NCBI RefSeq assembly: GCF_011043735.1
Contig: NZ_JAAKGV010000012.1
Location: forward strand, 156,772-220,771
DNA: 64,000 bases
Direction: 5' to 3'
Source: Methylobacterium sp. DB0501
GTDB lineage: Bacteria > Pseudomonadota > Alphaproteobacteria > Rhizobiales > Beijerinckiaceae
How positions within the stretch are numbered: the stretch's first letter is position 1; every line of letters starts with the position of its first letter. The notes beneath the pieces were generated by a model that had not been told where the DNA came from, did not search any database, and saw only the letters and a list, made by a program, of their open reading frames with translations. Shown piece by piece: positions 31,169 to 40,789 of this stretch. The translations under genes and the position numbers were made by a program.

Positions 31169-32257
31169 ATGCGCGTGGACCTGTTCGATTTCGACCTGCC
31201 GGAGGAGAGCATCGCCCTCCGGCCCGCGGTGCCGCGGGACGGCGCCCGCCTGATGCTGCTGCGCCTGGGCGCTCCCCCGGAAGACCGGGTGGTGCGCGAC
31301 CTGCCGGGCCTGCTGCGCCCCGGCGACGTGTTGGTCTTCAACGACACGCGGGTGATCCCGGCGCGCCTGCGCGGCCTGCGGCACCGGCCGGACGGCCAGC
31401 CGGTGCGGATCGAGGCGATGCTGCACCTGCGGGAGGGTCCGGACCGCTGGCGCGCCTTCGCGCGACCGGCCAAACGGCTGCGGGTCGGCGACCGGGTCAG
31501 CTTCGGCCGGGCCGGGGAGGGCGAGACCTGCGCGCTCACGCGGCTCGACGCCACGATCGTCGAGCGCGGGGAGGGGGGCGAGACCACCTTCGCCTTCGAC
31601 CTTTCGGGACCCGCCCTCGACGAGGCGGTGGCGGCCTCGGGCGAACTGCCGCTGCCCCCCTACATCGCCGCCAAGCGCCCGACCGACGCGCAGGACGGCG
31701 CCGACTACCAGACCGTCTATGCCCGCGAGCCCGGCGCCGTCGCGGCGCCGACCGCCGGCCTGCACTTCACGCCCGAGCTGCTCGCATCCTGCGCCGCCGC
31801 CGGCCTGCCGCAGGTCCGGGTGACGCTGCATGTCGGCGCCGGCACCTTCCTGCCGGTCAAGGCCGACGACACCGACGCGCACCGGATGCACGCGGAGGTG
31901 GGCGAGATCACGCCGCAGGCCGCCGAGGCGCTCAACCGCGCCCGCGCGGCGGGCGGGCGCATCGTCGCAATCGGCACCACGGCGCTCCGGCTCCTCGAGA
32001 GCGCGGCGGAGCCCGACGGCACGATCCGGCCCTGGACCGGCGCCACCGACATCTTCATCACCCCGGGCTACCGCTTCCGGGCGGTGGACGTGCTGATGAC
32101 CAACTTCCACCTGCCGCGCTCGACGCTGTTCATGCTGGTCTCGGCCTTTGCCGGGCTGGAGCCCATGCGGGCGGCCTATGCGGCGGCGATCGAGCGCGGC
32201 TACCGCTTCTATTCCTACGGCGATAGCAGCCTGCTCTTCCGGGCGGAGACGCGATGA
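31169..32257 (+). CDS. queA: tRNA preQ1-34 S-adenosylmethionine ribosyltransferase-isomerase
   Basis: 362 aa enzyme that transfers and isomerises the ribosyl part of SAM onto preQ1 in tRNA, forming epoxyqueuosine. MRVDLFDFDLPEESIALRP is the family's N terminus and fixes the start, with AAGGG 6 nt before it. Other landmarks are DVLVFNDTRVIPARL, AAPTAGLHFTPELL, LHVGAGTFLPVKADD, AIGTTALRLLES and TDIFITPGYRF..VLMTNFHLPRSTL. It overlaps tgt by 4 nt (ATGA), so the two queuosine enzymes are coupled. Confidence 0.96.
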   Translation: MRVDLFDFDLPEESIALRPAVPRDGARLMLLRLGAPPEDRVVRDLPGLLRPGDVLVFNDTRVIPARLRGLRHRPDGQPVRIEAMLHLREGPDRWRAFARPAKRLRVGDRVSFGRAGEGETCALTRLDATIVERGEGGETTFAFDLSGPALDEAVAASGELPLPPYIAAKRPTDAQDGADYQTVYAREPGAVAAPTAGLHFTPELLASCAAAGLPQVRVTLHVGAGTFLPVKADDTDAHRMHAEVGEITPQAAEALNRARAAGGRIVAIGTTALRLLESAAEPDGTIRPWTGATDIFITPGYRFRAVDVLMTNFHLPRSTLFMLVSAFAGLEPMRAAYAAAIERGYRFYSYGDSSLLFRAETR

Positions 32258-33387
32258 CCGACCAGTTCACGTTCACGGTGGCGGCGACCGACGGCCCGGC
32301 CCGCACCGGCGAGATCCGGATGCCGCGGGGCGTCATCCGCACCCCGGCCTTCATGCCGGTGGGCACCGCCGGCACCGTCAAGGCGATGTATCCCGAGCAG
32401 GTGAAGGCGCTGGGCGCCGACGTGGTGCTGGGCAACACCTACCACCTGATGCTGCGCCCCGGCGCCGAGCGGGTGGCGCGCCTGGGCGGCCTGCACGCCA
32501 TGATGCAGTGGCCCTACCCGATCCTGACCGATTCCGGCGGCTTCCAGGTCATGTCGCTGGCGGGCTTGCGCAAGCTCGACGAGACCGGGGTGCGGTTCCA
32601 GTCGCATCTCGACGGCTCGACGCATCTCCTGAGCCCCGAGCGCTCGATCGAGATCCAGGGCCTGCTCGGCTCCGACATCCAGATGCAGCTCGACGAATGC
32701 GTCCGCCTGCCCGCGCCCGAATCGGCGATCGAGAGCGCCATGCGCCTGTCGCTGCGCTGGGCCGAGCGCTGCCGCATCGCCTTCGGCGACCAGCCCGGCA
32801 AGGCGATGTTCGGCATCGTCCAGGGCGGCGACATCCCGGCGCTCCGGATCGAGAGCGCCAAGGCCCTGGTCGACCTCGACCTCAAGGGCTACGCCGTCGG
32901 CGGCCTCGCGGTCGGCGAGCCGCAGGCGACGATGCTGGCGATGATCGAGACCGTCGAGCCGCACCTGCCGACGGCAAAGCCGCGCTACCTGATGGGCGTC
33001 GGCACGCCGGACGACATCGTGCAGGCGGTGAGCCGCGGCATCGACATGTTCGATTGCGTGATGCCGACCCGGGCCGGCCGCCACGGCATGGTCTATACCC
33101 GCCACGGCCGGCTCAACCTGCGCAATGCGCGCTTTGCCGAGGACAACACTCCCCTCGACCTGGAATCGACCTGCCCGGCGGCAAACCAGTACAGCAAGGC
33201 CTACCTGCATCACCTCGTCCGCGCCGGCGAGATCCTGGGGATGATGCTGCTGACCTGGAACAACCTGTCCTACTACCAGGACCTGATGGCGGGCTTGCGG
33301 AAGGCCATCGCCGAGGGGCGGCTCCAGGACTTCATCGGCGAGACCCGCGACGGCTGGCAGAAAGCGGAGAGGGATCGGGCGGCGTGA
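32254..33387 (+). CDS. tgt: tRNA-guanine transglycosylase with degenerate zinc site
   Basis: 377 aa enzyme exchanging guanine-34 for preQ1 in tRNAs with GUN anticodons. Catalytic acids are present: ILTDSGGFQVMS and the nucleophile region GIDMFDCVMPTRAGRHG. In E. coli the structural zinc is held by Cys302, Cys304, Cys307 and His333 (ECDCYTC ... IHNL). The same segment here reads ESTCPAA (Ser305, Cys307, Ala310) and TWNNL (Asn336), so three of four ligands are missing although the flanking YSKAYLHHL and YYQDLMAGLRKAI are well kept. Related alphaproteobacteria appear to share part of this change. It is likely still active because everything else is conserved. Confidence 0.94.
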   Translation: MTDQFTFTVAATDGPARTGEIRMPRGVIRTPAFMPVGTAGTVKAMYPEQVKALGADVVLGNTYHLMLRPGAERVARLGGLHAMMQWPYPILTDSGGFQVMSLAGLRKLDETGVRFQSHLDGSTHLLSPERSIEIQGLLGSDIQMQLDECVRLPAPESAIESAMRLSLRWAERCRIAFGDQPGKAMFGIVQGGDIPALRIESAKALVDLDLKGYAVGGLAVGEPQATMLAMIETVEPHLPTAKPRYLMGVGTPDDIVQAVSRGIDMFDCVMPTRAGRHGMVYTRHGRLNLRNARFAEDNTPLDLESTCPAANQYSKAYLHHLVRAGEILGMMLLTWNNLSYYQDLMAGLRKAIAEGRLQDFIGETRDGWQKAERDRAA

Positions 33388-33391
33388 GCCG

Positions 33392-34456
33392 TCAATGCTC
33401 CGCTGCCGGCGGCGCCGCGAGCACGCGATAGAAGCCGTCCGGGTCGTCCCGCCGCTCATCCACCGCCCGACGGAGAGCCGCAACGATGCGCGCCGCGATC
33501 GGCAGGCGGTAATGCAGGGCGTCCCAGTAAGCGGTGTCGTCCCGCGTCACGGCGGACGGGATGCGGAAATCGACCAGCACGGCGCCGCGCCGGCGGGCGA
33601 TCTCGGCCACCCGCGCCTTGCAGGCGGCCTCGCGCGCCGCTCCCGCGCTGCCGGGCCGGGGCTGCGCCGCCACGTTGACCGGCATAAAGGCGACGAGCTT
33701 CAACCCGTCCGCCGGCACGAGGCCGAGGAGGTCGTCGAGCCAGGCCAGCGCGGGCGTGGCGGGGTCGGCCTCGGGCACGCCCTCCGGAACGGGGGCATCG
33801 CCGTGGATATGCGCCGCGGCGCGGGCGGCGTCGTAGTGGGATTCCGGGGGGGTGAAGACCTCGTAGCCGTCGCCGCGGATCCGCGCCGGCATCCGCCCGA
33901 GGCGGTGGAGCAGCGCCCGGCCGGCGATCTCGGCGCTCTGCTGGTTCCACTGATGGAACGGGGCGGTCCAGGCCAGCGGCTCGCGGTACAGCCAGGGCGG
34001 GAACGCCCGGAAGGTCAGGCGTTTCCGGTCCGCGTCGGCCTCGCACCACGGCGCGTCGAGGCCGAACAGCACCGCCCTGGCGGGGGACCGCGCCAGGAAC
34101 AGCCGGGCGAGCTGCGTCTGCTCCCAGGGCGTCGCCGCGTTCATGGCGAGGTTCGCGAAAGGCCCGCCGAACGCCCGGTCGAGGGCCCGCGGGTCGAGGA
34201 GACGGGCCGTCGAGGTGCCGAACACCGCCGCGTCGAAGGCCCCGCCGCGCACCACCTGCGGGTACATGAAGCGCTGGTTGAGATCCATGATCGGCCCCGG
34301 CGCGCGGCCCGGGCCGGCGCGCAGGCCGTAGGGATCGAGGATCGTCACGAAGGCCAGCACGAGGAAGCCCAGGAGACCGGCCGCGCCGACGAGGAGACCG
34401 GCGAACCGTCTCCAGGGTGCAGCGGAATCGGGGGGCGGGGTGGGTTCGGGGGCCAT
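33392..34456 (-). CDS. Membrane-anchored SGNH/DltD-like protein
   Basis: 354 aa protein with one N-terminal membrane span (FAGLLVGAAGLLGFLVLAFVTI, about residues 18-39) and a large outer domain. AAVFGTSTARLLDP resembles the nucleophile block of SGNH/AlgX-DltD-like proteins (GxSxS/T) and DALHYRLPIA near the end could supply the Asp-His pair. Such proteins often modify cell-surface glycans, but no acyltransferase partner lies nearby. It converges with tgt with a 4-nt gap. Family placement is by eye and tentative. Confidence 0.65.
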   Translation of the reverse strand: MAPEPTPPPDSAAPWRRFAGLLVGAAGLLGFLVLAFVTILDPYGLRAGPGRAPGPIMDLNQRFMYPQVVRGGAFDAAVFGTSTARLLDPRALDRAFGGPFANLAMNAATPWEQTQLARLFLARSPARAVLFGLDAPWCEADADRKRLTFRAFPPWLYREPLAWTAPFHQWNQQSAEIAGRALLHRLGRMPARIRGDGYEVFTPPESHYDAARAAAHIHGDAPVPEGVPEADPATPALAWLDDLLGLVPADGLKLVAFMPVNVAAQPRPGSAGAAREAACKARVAEIARRRGAVLVDFRIPSAVTRDDTAYWDALHYRLPIAARIVAALRRAVDERRDDPDGFYRVLAAPPAAEH

Positions 34457-34493
34457 CGGGACGCGACTTGTGTGGGCGGCCGTGGTCTCCCGG

Positions 34494-34522
34494 TTGACCC
34501 GGCCGCGTCAACCCCCTATGTC
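34494..34522 (+). promoter_or_regulatory. Candidate promoter of tRNA-Lys
   Basis: TTGACC (34494-34499), 17-nt spacer, TATGTC (34517-34522), ending 63 nt before the tRNA. A fair housekeeping-sigma match in position for the tRNA gene. Confidence 0.45.
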
Positions 34523-34585
34523 CGCCTCTGCTCCGAACAGGATCTCGGCCGGCTCAACCAGCGCCGCGCCGCCATCCCGGGGAGC

Positions 34586-34661
34586 GGGCGCGTAGCTCAG
34601 CTGGTAGAGCAACGGACTTTTAATCTGTAGGTCCTGGGTTCGAGTCCCAGCGCGCTCACCA
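34586..34661 (+). tRNA. tRNA-Lys (anticodon TTT)
   Basis: A 76-nt cloverleaf including an encoded CCA. The acceptor gggcgcg pairs with cgcgctc (one G-T), the D arm is agctcagctggtagagc, the anticodon stem acgga/tctgt surrounds loop cttttaa with TTT at 34619-34621, and the T arm is ctggg-ttcgagt-cccag. Confidence 0.97.
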
Positions 34662-34923
34662 CTTCTTCCCCACAAATCGGACACGGTCGTCGCCGACTTG
34701 ATCGGAGCGGCGGTCAACCTTTTTGGTCTGTGTGGATAGCCTGGTTCGGACGATCCATCCACGCTCCTGTTCTTGTCCCCGTTCGCCGCGACAGATCACA
34801 CCCGCGTCGCGGACTGACTGCAATGGGACAAAACACGCCGACATGTCTCCCAGCCAACGCGTCTTCGTTGACGCTGCACCTCAGCTATGCAAGGAGCCGT
34901 GGCCCAGATTTCCTGGAGGGGCG

Positions 34924-35466
34924 ATGTCGGGGAATGAAGCGCTCATGAAGGCCTTGGCTGATGTGAGCGAACGGAGAGCGGCGCTCGAGGCCGAGTACGA
35001 GCGCATCGGGACGGAGCTGGCCAAGCTCCGGCTCGCCGAGAACGCGCTCCGGGCGATCATCGAGGATACGCCGATCGAGGATCTCGGCCTGTCGCTCCCC
35101 TCCGCCGGGCCGGCCTCCGGCCCGGATCGGGGCGAGCCGCGGGCGAGCGGGCGGCGCGGTCCGCGGGGGCCGCGGGCGAACTCGACCAAGGGCCGCCTCA
35201 AGGCGCTGATCGACGGCGCCGGGCCGCAGGGCCTGTCGCAGCCGCAGATCCTGCGCGCGCTGCCCGATGCGGCACCGGCCACGATCAACGCCTATCTCAG
35301 CGCCATGGTCACCGCCGGCGAGGCGCTGCAGGTCGGCAACTTCTACACCAAGACCCGGAGCCGGGACGACGTGCCCGACACCCAGGACGACGCCGACGAC
35401 GAGGACGCCTATGACGGCGAGATCGACGACCGGGACGACGAGGCCGAGCCGTCCGGGAAGTCTTGA
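34924..35466 (+). CDS. Coiled-coil protein with acidic tail, unknown function
   Basis: 180 aa hypothetical protein. Residues ~1-50 form a charged helix likely to be a coiled coil (ADVSERRAALEAEYERIGTELAKL). A Gly/Arg/Pro-rich basic linker follows (RASGRRGPRGPRANSTKGR), then ~55 residues that could be a winged-helix-like DNA-binding fold (GLSQPQILRALPDAAPATINAYLSAMVTAGE), and a strongly acidic C terminus (DDADDEDAYDGEIDDRDDE). A GGAGGGG ribosome site decides the ATG; the frame is open 67 codons further upstream without coding signs. The basic-plus-acidic pattern suggests a nucleoid or regulatory protein, but this is inference. Confidence 0.75.
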   Translation: MSGNEALMKALADVSERRAALEAEYERIGTELAKLRLAENALRAIIEDTPIEDLGLSLPSAGPASGPDRGEPRASGRRGPRGPRANSTKGRLKALIDGAGPQGLSQPQILRALPDAAPATINAYLSAMVTAGEALQVGNFYTKTRSRDDVPDTQDDADDEDAYDGEIDDRDDEAEPSGKS

Positions 35467-35726
35467 TCGGGCGCGCCGCGTGCGCTCGCGCACCGGCCGC
35501 CGCGGACAATGCGTGCACATCCGGGCCACACCCGGCCGGTTTCTCGCCGCGCTCCCCCTGGGCGCGACGACTTGCCGGCTGAGGATGGTGGCGGACGGGG
35601 CTCGAGCGGCCTAGGTGATCCGCCACCCTGTGAGCGCTTCTCTCGCAACGCCCCGTCCCCGCCCGCCGTCGCGGCGGCCCGGGCGGGGCGCGGACGACGC
35701 TCAAGCCCCAGGACGCCCGGGACCGG

Positions 35727-36649
<923 letters not shown>

Positions 36650-36653
<4 letters not shown>

Positions 36654-37411
36654 ACTGGCCCGCCATCCGCGCCATCTACGGCTTCGAGATGCACCGCGCC
36701 TTCCGCACGCTGCTTCAGAGCATCGTCGCGCCGGTGATCTCGACCTCGCTCTACTTCGTGGTGTTCGGCGCCGCCATCGGCGGGCGGATCACCTCGGTCG
36801 ACGGCGTTCCCTACGGCGCCTTCATCGTGCCGGGGCTGATCATGCTGACGCTGCTGACGCAGAGCATCGCCAACGCCTCGTTCGGCATCTACTTCCCGCG
36901 CTTCTCCGGAACGATCTACGAGATCCTCTCGGCGCCGATCTCGGCCGTCGAGATCATCGCCGGCTATGTCGGGGCGGCGGCCACCAAGTCGATCATGCTC
37001 GGGCTGATCATCCTGGCGACCTCGTCGCTGTTCGTACCCCTGCGGATCGAGCACCCGTTCGTCATGGTGCTGTTCCTGGTGCTCACCGCCGTCACCTTCA
37101 GCCTGTTCGGCTTCGTCATCGGCCTGTGGGCGGACGGGTTCGAGAAGCTGCAGCTGGTGCCGCTCCTCATCGTCACGCCGCTGACGTTCCTGGGCGGCAG
37201 CTTCTACTCGATCGACATGCTGCCGCCGGTGTGGCGGAATGTGAGCCTGCTCAACCCGGTCGTCTACCTCATCAGCGGCTTCCGCTGGAGCTTCTACGGC
37301 CATTCCGACGTCAACCCGGCGGTGAGCCTCGGCATGGCTCTGGTGTTCCTGGTCCTGTGCCTGGCGGCGGTGGCCTGGATCTTCCGGACGGGGTACCGGC
37401 TCAAAAGCTGA
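36650..37411 (+). CDS. ABC-2 type permease (YadH-like)
   Basis: 253 aa inner-membrane subunit with about six spans, forming an exporter with the ATPase encoded just upstream. SIVAPVISTSLYFVVFGAAIGGRI, YGAFIVPGLIMLTLLTQSIANAS and the FLGGSFYSIDMLPPVWRNVSLLNPVVY block are typical of ABC-2 permeases. The ATG overlaps the preceding stop, indicating translational coupling. The exported molecule is unknown. Confidence 0.92.
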
Positions 37412-37438
37412 CGAAGCGGCGCGGGCGAGCGGGTCCGG

Positions 37439-37488
37439 CCCGGCTGTTGCGCTTGGCGCAGCTGTTGCGCTTGGCCCGGCTCTTGCGG
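37439..37488 (+). repeat. 18-nt tandem repeat, ~2.8 copies
   Basis: Units cccggctgttgcgcttgg, cgcagctgttgcgcttgg and a partial cccggctcttgcgg follow one another in the gap before the binding-protein gene. It is non-coding and its function is unknown. Confidence 0.6.
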
Positions 37489-37519
37489 TGAAGGACAAGC
37501 CCTAACGGAACCGTCCGCC

Positions 37520-39124
37520 ATGCCCCGTCCCCTCCGTCTCTTCGCTGCGCTCCTCGCCGCCCTACCGACCCTCGCGCCATCGGCCTTCGCCGAGTCGGTC
37601 CTGCGCATCGGCATGACCGCAGCCGACGTGCCGACCACGACCGGAATGCCGAATAACGGCTTCGAGGGAATGCGCTTCCTCGGCTACCCGGTCTTCGAGG
37701 GGCTGGTGCTGTGGGACCTCTCGCGCACCGACCGGCCGGCCGGCTTGCGGCCGGGGCTGGCGGAACGCTGGGAGCAGGCGCCCGACGATCCGAGCACCTG
37801 GATCTTCCACCTGCGCCAGGGCGTGCGCTTCCATGACGGCACCGCCTTCGACGCCGATGCGGTGATCTGGAACCTCGATCGCTACTTCAAGGCCGACAGT
37901 CCGCAATACGAGCCGCCCGCGGCCGGCATCACCCGGGCGCGGGCACCGCTGCTGACGCGCTACCGCAAGATTGACGACCGCACGGTCGCGATCACCGGAT
38001 CGGCACCGGCCTCGTACTTCCCCACCATGGTGGTCTACCTGCTCTTCACCTCGCCGGCCTCGTTCGAGCGGGCGGGGCGGGACTGGGCCAAGGTCGGGAT
38101 GCTGCCGGCCGCCGGCACCGGGCCGTTCCGCATCACCGGGGTGCGCCCGCGCGAGGCGGTGGAGCTGGCCCGCAACCCGGATTACTGGGACCGAGACGCC
38201 CTCGCCAAGGTCGACCGGGTGCGGCTGATGCCGATCCCGGAGGCCAATGCCCGCATCGCCGCGCTCCGCGCCGGCCAGGTCGACTGGATCGAGGCGCCGG
38301 CGCCGGACGGGCTCGCGTCGCTCCGCCAGGCGGGATTCACGATCACCACCGGCTCCTACCCGCATGTCTGGCCGTGGTTCTACAACATCGGCGCGGCCAA
38401 CAGCCCGCTCAAGGACGTGCGGGTGCGACGGGCGCTCAATTACTGCGTCGACCGGGACGGGCTGGTGACCTTCCTGAACGGCACCGCCGAGCCGGCCATC
38501 GGCTGGCTGAAACCCTCCGACCCGGATTTCGGCGCGCCGCAGAACCGCTACCGCCTCGATCCGGAGAAGGGCCGGGCGCTGCTGGCCGAGGCGGGCTTCA
38601 CCGACCGGAAGCCCCTCGCCCTCAAGGTGATGATCTCGACCTCGGGCTCGGGCCAGATGCAGCCGCTGCCGATGAACGAGTTCCTGCAGGAGAACCTGAA
38701 GCAAGCCTGCAACGTCGAGGTCACCTTCACCGTGGTCGAGTGGCAGGTGCTGCTCAATGCCGGGCGGGCGGCGCCGGATTCGCCCTCGCTCCAAGGCGCC
38801 GACGCGCTCAACGTCTCCTCGCCCTCCTCGGACGCCGCCGTGATGGCGCGCTACTTTTCCTCCGCCAACGTCTCGCCGAAGGGCTTCAACTTCCCGCAAT
38901 GGAAGGATGCACGCTTCGACGCGGCGCTGGCTGAGCTTGCCGGCACGACCGACCCCGCGGCCATCGCCCGGGCGACGCAGGCCGCCCATGAGCGGCTGGT
39001 CGATGATCCGCCCTGGCTGTACATCGTGCATGACCTCAACCCCAGGGCGATGTCGCCGCGGGTGAAGGGGTTCGTCTCGCCCCAATCCTGGTTCGTCGAC
39101 CTGACCCGGATCAGCGTGCAGTGA
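37520..39124 (+). CDS. ABC transporter substrate-binding protein, family 5
   Basis: 534 aa periplasmic binding protein of the peptide/opine/nickel type (SBP_bac_5). Signal peptide MPRPLRLFAALLAALPTLAPSAFA is cut before ESVLRIG. FEGLVLWDLS, LRPGLAERWEQAPDDPSTWIFHLRQGVRFHDGTAFDADAVIWNLDRY is split here as the classic family blocks, and VRRALNYCVDRDGLV follows later. No permease or ATPase of the Opp type adjoins it; instead the next gene is an amidase overlapping or nearly touching its stop. It may serve a transporter encoded elsewhere, with the amidase acting on the imported compound. Confidence 0.9.
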   Translation: MPRPLRLFAALLAALPTLAPSAFAESVLRIGMTAADVPTTTGMPNNGFEGMRFLGYPVFEGLVLWDLSRTDRPAGLRPGLAERWEQAPDDPSTWIFHLRQGVRFHDGTAFDADAVIWNLDRYFKADSPQYEPPAAGITRARAPLLTRYRKIDDRTVAITGSAPASYFPTMVVYLLFTSPASFERAGRDWAKVGMLPAAGTGPFRITGVRPREAVELARNPDYWDRDALAKVDRVRLMPIPEANARIAALRAGQVDWIEAPAPDGLASLRQAGFTITTGSYPHVWPWFYNIGAANSPLKDVRVRRALNYCVDRDGLVTFLNGTAEPAIGWLKPSDPDFGAPQNRYRLDPEKGRALLAEAGFTDRKPLALKVMISTSGSGQMQPLPMNEFLQENLKQACNVEVTFTVVEWQVLLNAGRAAPDSPSLQGADALNVSSPSSDAAVMARYFSSANVSPKGFNFPQWKDARFDAALAELAGTTDPAAIARATQAAHERLVDDPPWLYIVHDLNPRAMSPRVKGFVSPQSWFVDLTRISVQ

Positions 39125-39135
39125 GGAATGCCATC

Positions 39136-40521
39136 GTGACCGACCTCGTCGAGCGTCCCGCCCACGCCCTCGCCCGTGCCATCGCGTCCCGGACGATCTC
39201 GCCGGTGGAGGCGGTGGAAGCGCATCTCGACCGCATCGCGCGGCTGGAGCCCAAGCTGCGCGCCTTCGTCGATGTCTACGCCGACGACGCGCGGCTCGCC
39301 GCCGAGGGCGCCGACCGGATGATTCGCGCCGGGCACGCCGTCGGCCCGCTGCACGGCGTGCCGGTGGCGCTGAAGGACCTGATCGACCTCGAGGGCCGGA
39401 TCACCACCGGCGGCTCGGCGCATTTCCGCGAGCGGCGCGCAACCGGGACCGCCACCATCGCCCGGCGGATGCTGGCCCAGGGCATGATCGTGCTGGGCAA
39501 GACCCACACGGTCGAGTTCGCCTATGGCGGCTGGGGCACCAACCGGCATATGGGCACGCCCTGGAACCCCTGGGACCTCGCGACGCCGAGGACGCCCGGC
39601 GGCTCCAGCAGCGGTTCCGGCGTCGCGGTCGCGGCCCGGATGGCGCCCTGGGCGATCGGGACCGATACCGGCGGCTCGGTGCGCCTGCCGGCCTCGTTCT
39701 GCGGGCTCACCGGCCTCAAGGTCACGATCGGCCGCGTCAGCACCGCCGGCATCGTGCCGCTCAGCACCACCCTCGACACGCCCGGGCCGATGGCGCGCAG
39801 CGTCGAGGACGTGGCCCTGCTCTACACGATCCTGTCCGGGCCCGACCCGCGCGATCCCAACACCCGCGGCATCGTGCCGGAGGACCCGATGCCGGCGCTG
39901 CATCGCGGGGTGCGGGGCTTGCGCCTTGCCCGGATGCCGGCGGCGGAGCGGTCCGGCGTCTCCTCGGAGATGCTCGACGCCTACGACGCGTCGCTCGACC
40001 AGTTCGCACGGCTCGGCGCCGAGATCGTCGAGGTCGACCTGCCGTTCCGCTTCGCCGACCTCCTGGCCACCTCGGCGATCGTGATGGCCGAGTGCTATCT
40101 CTTCAACGGCGCCCTCTCCGAGGACCGGGCCTCGCGCCTCGACGAGGATGTCCGACGCCGCATTCTGGACGGAGCCGGCGTGAGCGCCCAGGATTACCTG
40201 CGCACCCGGGTGATGCAGGCGGAGATGAAGGCTGCCTTCGCCCGGGCGATGGACGGCATCGACGCCCTCCTGACCCCGACGACCGAGACCGCGGCGATCC
40301 CCCTCGATGCGGTCGACCAGGCGGTCATGCCCTCGCGGTTCACCCGCTTCGGCAACCTGCTCGAACTCTGCGCCCTGGCGCTGCCGAACGGGTTCACGGC
40401 CGGCGGGCTGCCGCTCTCGCTCCAGATCGTCTGCCGCGGCTACGACGAGGCGACGGCGCTCCGCATCGGTCAGGCGTATCAGGGGGCGACGGAGTGGCAT
40501 CTCAGGGGGCCGGCGGTGTGA
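39136..40521 (+). CDS. Amidase signature family hydrolase
   Basis: 461 aa amidase hydrolysing an unidentified carboxamide. The Ser-cisSer-Lys triad is visible: Lys in VPVALKDLIDLEG, the cis-Ser in TPGGSSSGSGVAV and the nucleophile Ser in IGTDTGGSVRLPASFCGLTGLK. I place the start at the GTG giving MTDLVERPAHAL because GAGGA lies 8 nt before it; a GTG five codons earlier, overlapping the binding-protein stop, is the alternative. The tight coupling suggests amidase and binding protein act on the same or related substrate. Close paralogues include the GatA subunit, but no gatB/C is present. Confidence 0.88.
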   Translation: MTDLVERPAHALARAIASRTISPVEAVEAHLDRIARLEPKLRAFVDVYADDARLAAEGADRMIRAGHAVGPLHGVPVALKDLIDLEGRITTGGSAHFRERRATGTATIARRMLAQGMIVLGKTHTVEFAYGGWGTNRHMGTPWNPWDLATPRTPGGSSSGSGVAVAARMAPWAIGTDTGGSVRLPASFCGLTGLKVTIGRVSTAGIVPLSTTLDTPGPMARSVEDVALLYTILSGPDPRDPNTRGIVPEDPMPALHRGVRGLRLARMPAAERSGVSSEMLDAYDASLDQFARLGAEIVEVDLPFRFADLLATSAIVMAECYLFNGALSEDRASRLDEDVRRRILDGAGVSAQDYLRTRVMQAEMKAAFARAMDGIDALLTPTTETAAIPLDAVDQAVMPSRFTRFGNLLELCALALPNGFTAGGLPLSLQIVCRGYDEATALRIGQAYQGATEWHLRGPAV

Positions 40522-40572
40522 CGGCACGTTCGATTCCGCGCAAGTCGAACGAACCACCCTGGAACATCCCCC

Positions 40573-40622
40573 GCGTCATCCTTGGCCGCGCAGCGGAAGC
40601 CGGGATGTCGCGGAGGGCGGAC
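40573..40622 (-). repeat. REP-like repeat, copy C
   Basis: On the minus strand reads cgacatcccggcttccgctgc followed by gcggccaaggatgacg, closely matching copies at 57023-57077 and 48252-48299. It is partly palindromic and lies between two converging genes. Confidence 0.6.
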
Positions 40623-40731
40623 GATCCGGATCACGAGCTCGTCCGACTTCCGATTGACCGCCCGGCGATCGGTGCACAATCGCGTTCCCCTGCGGAAATC
40701 GGCGTCGTATCACGTGCCGCTCGATCGACGA

Positions 40732-40760
40732 CGCCCCCGGACGGGATCCGTCCGGGGGCG
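40732..40760. terminator. Hairpin between converging amidase and SGNH genes
   Basis: Perfect 13-bp stem (cgcccccggacgg at 40732-40744 with 40748-40760) and a 3-nt loop, 29 nt beyond the SGNH hydrolase stop. Probable terminator for that gene and perhaps for both. Confidence 0.65.
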
Positions 40761-40789
40761 CACAGTCTCCCTCGCGATGCCGAGCCCGC

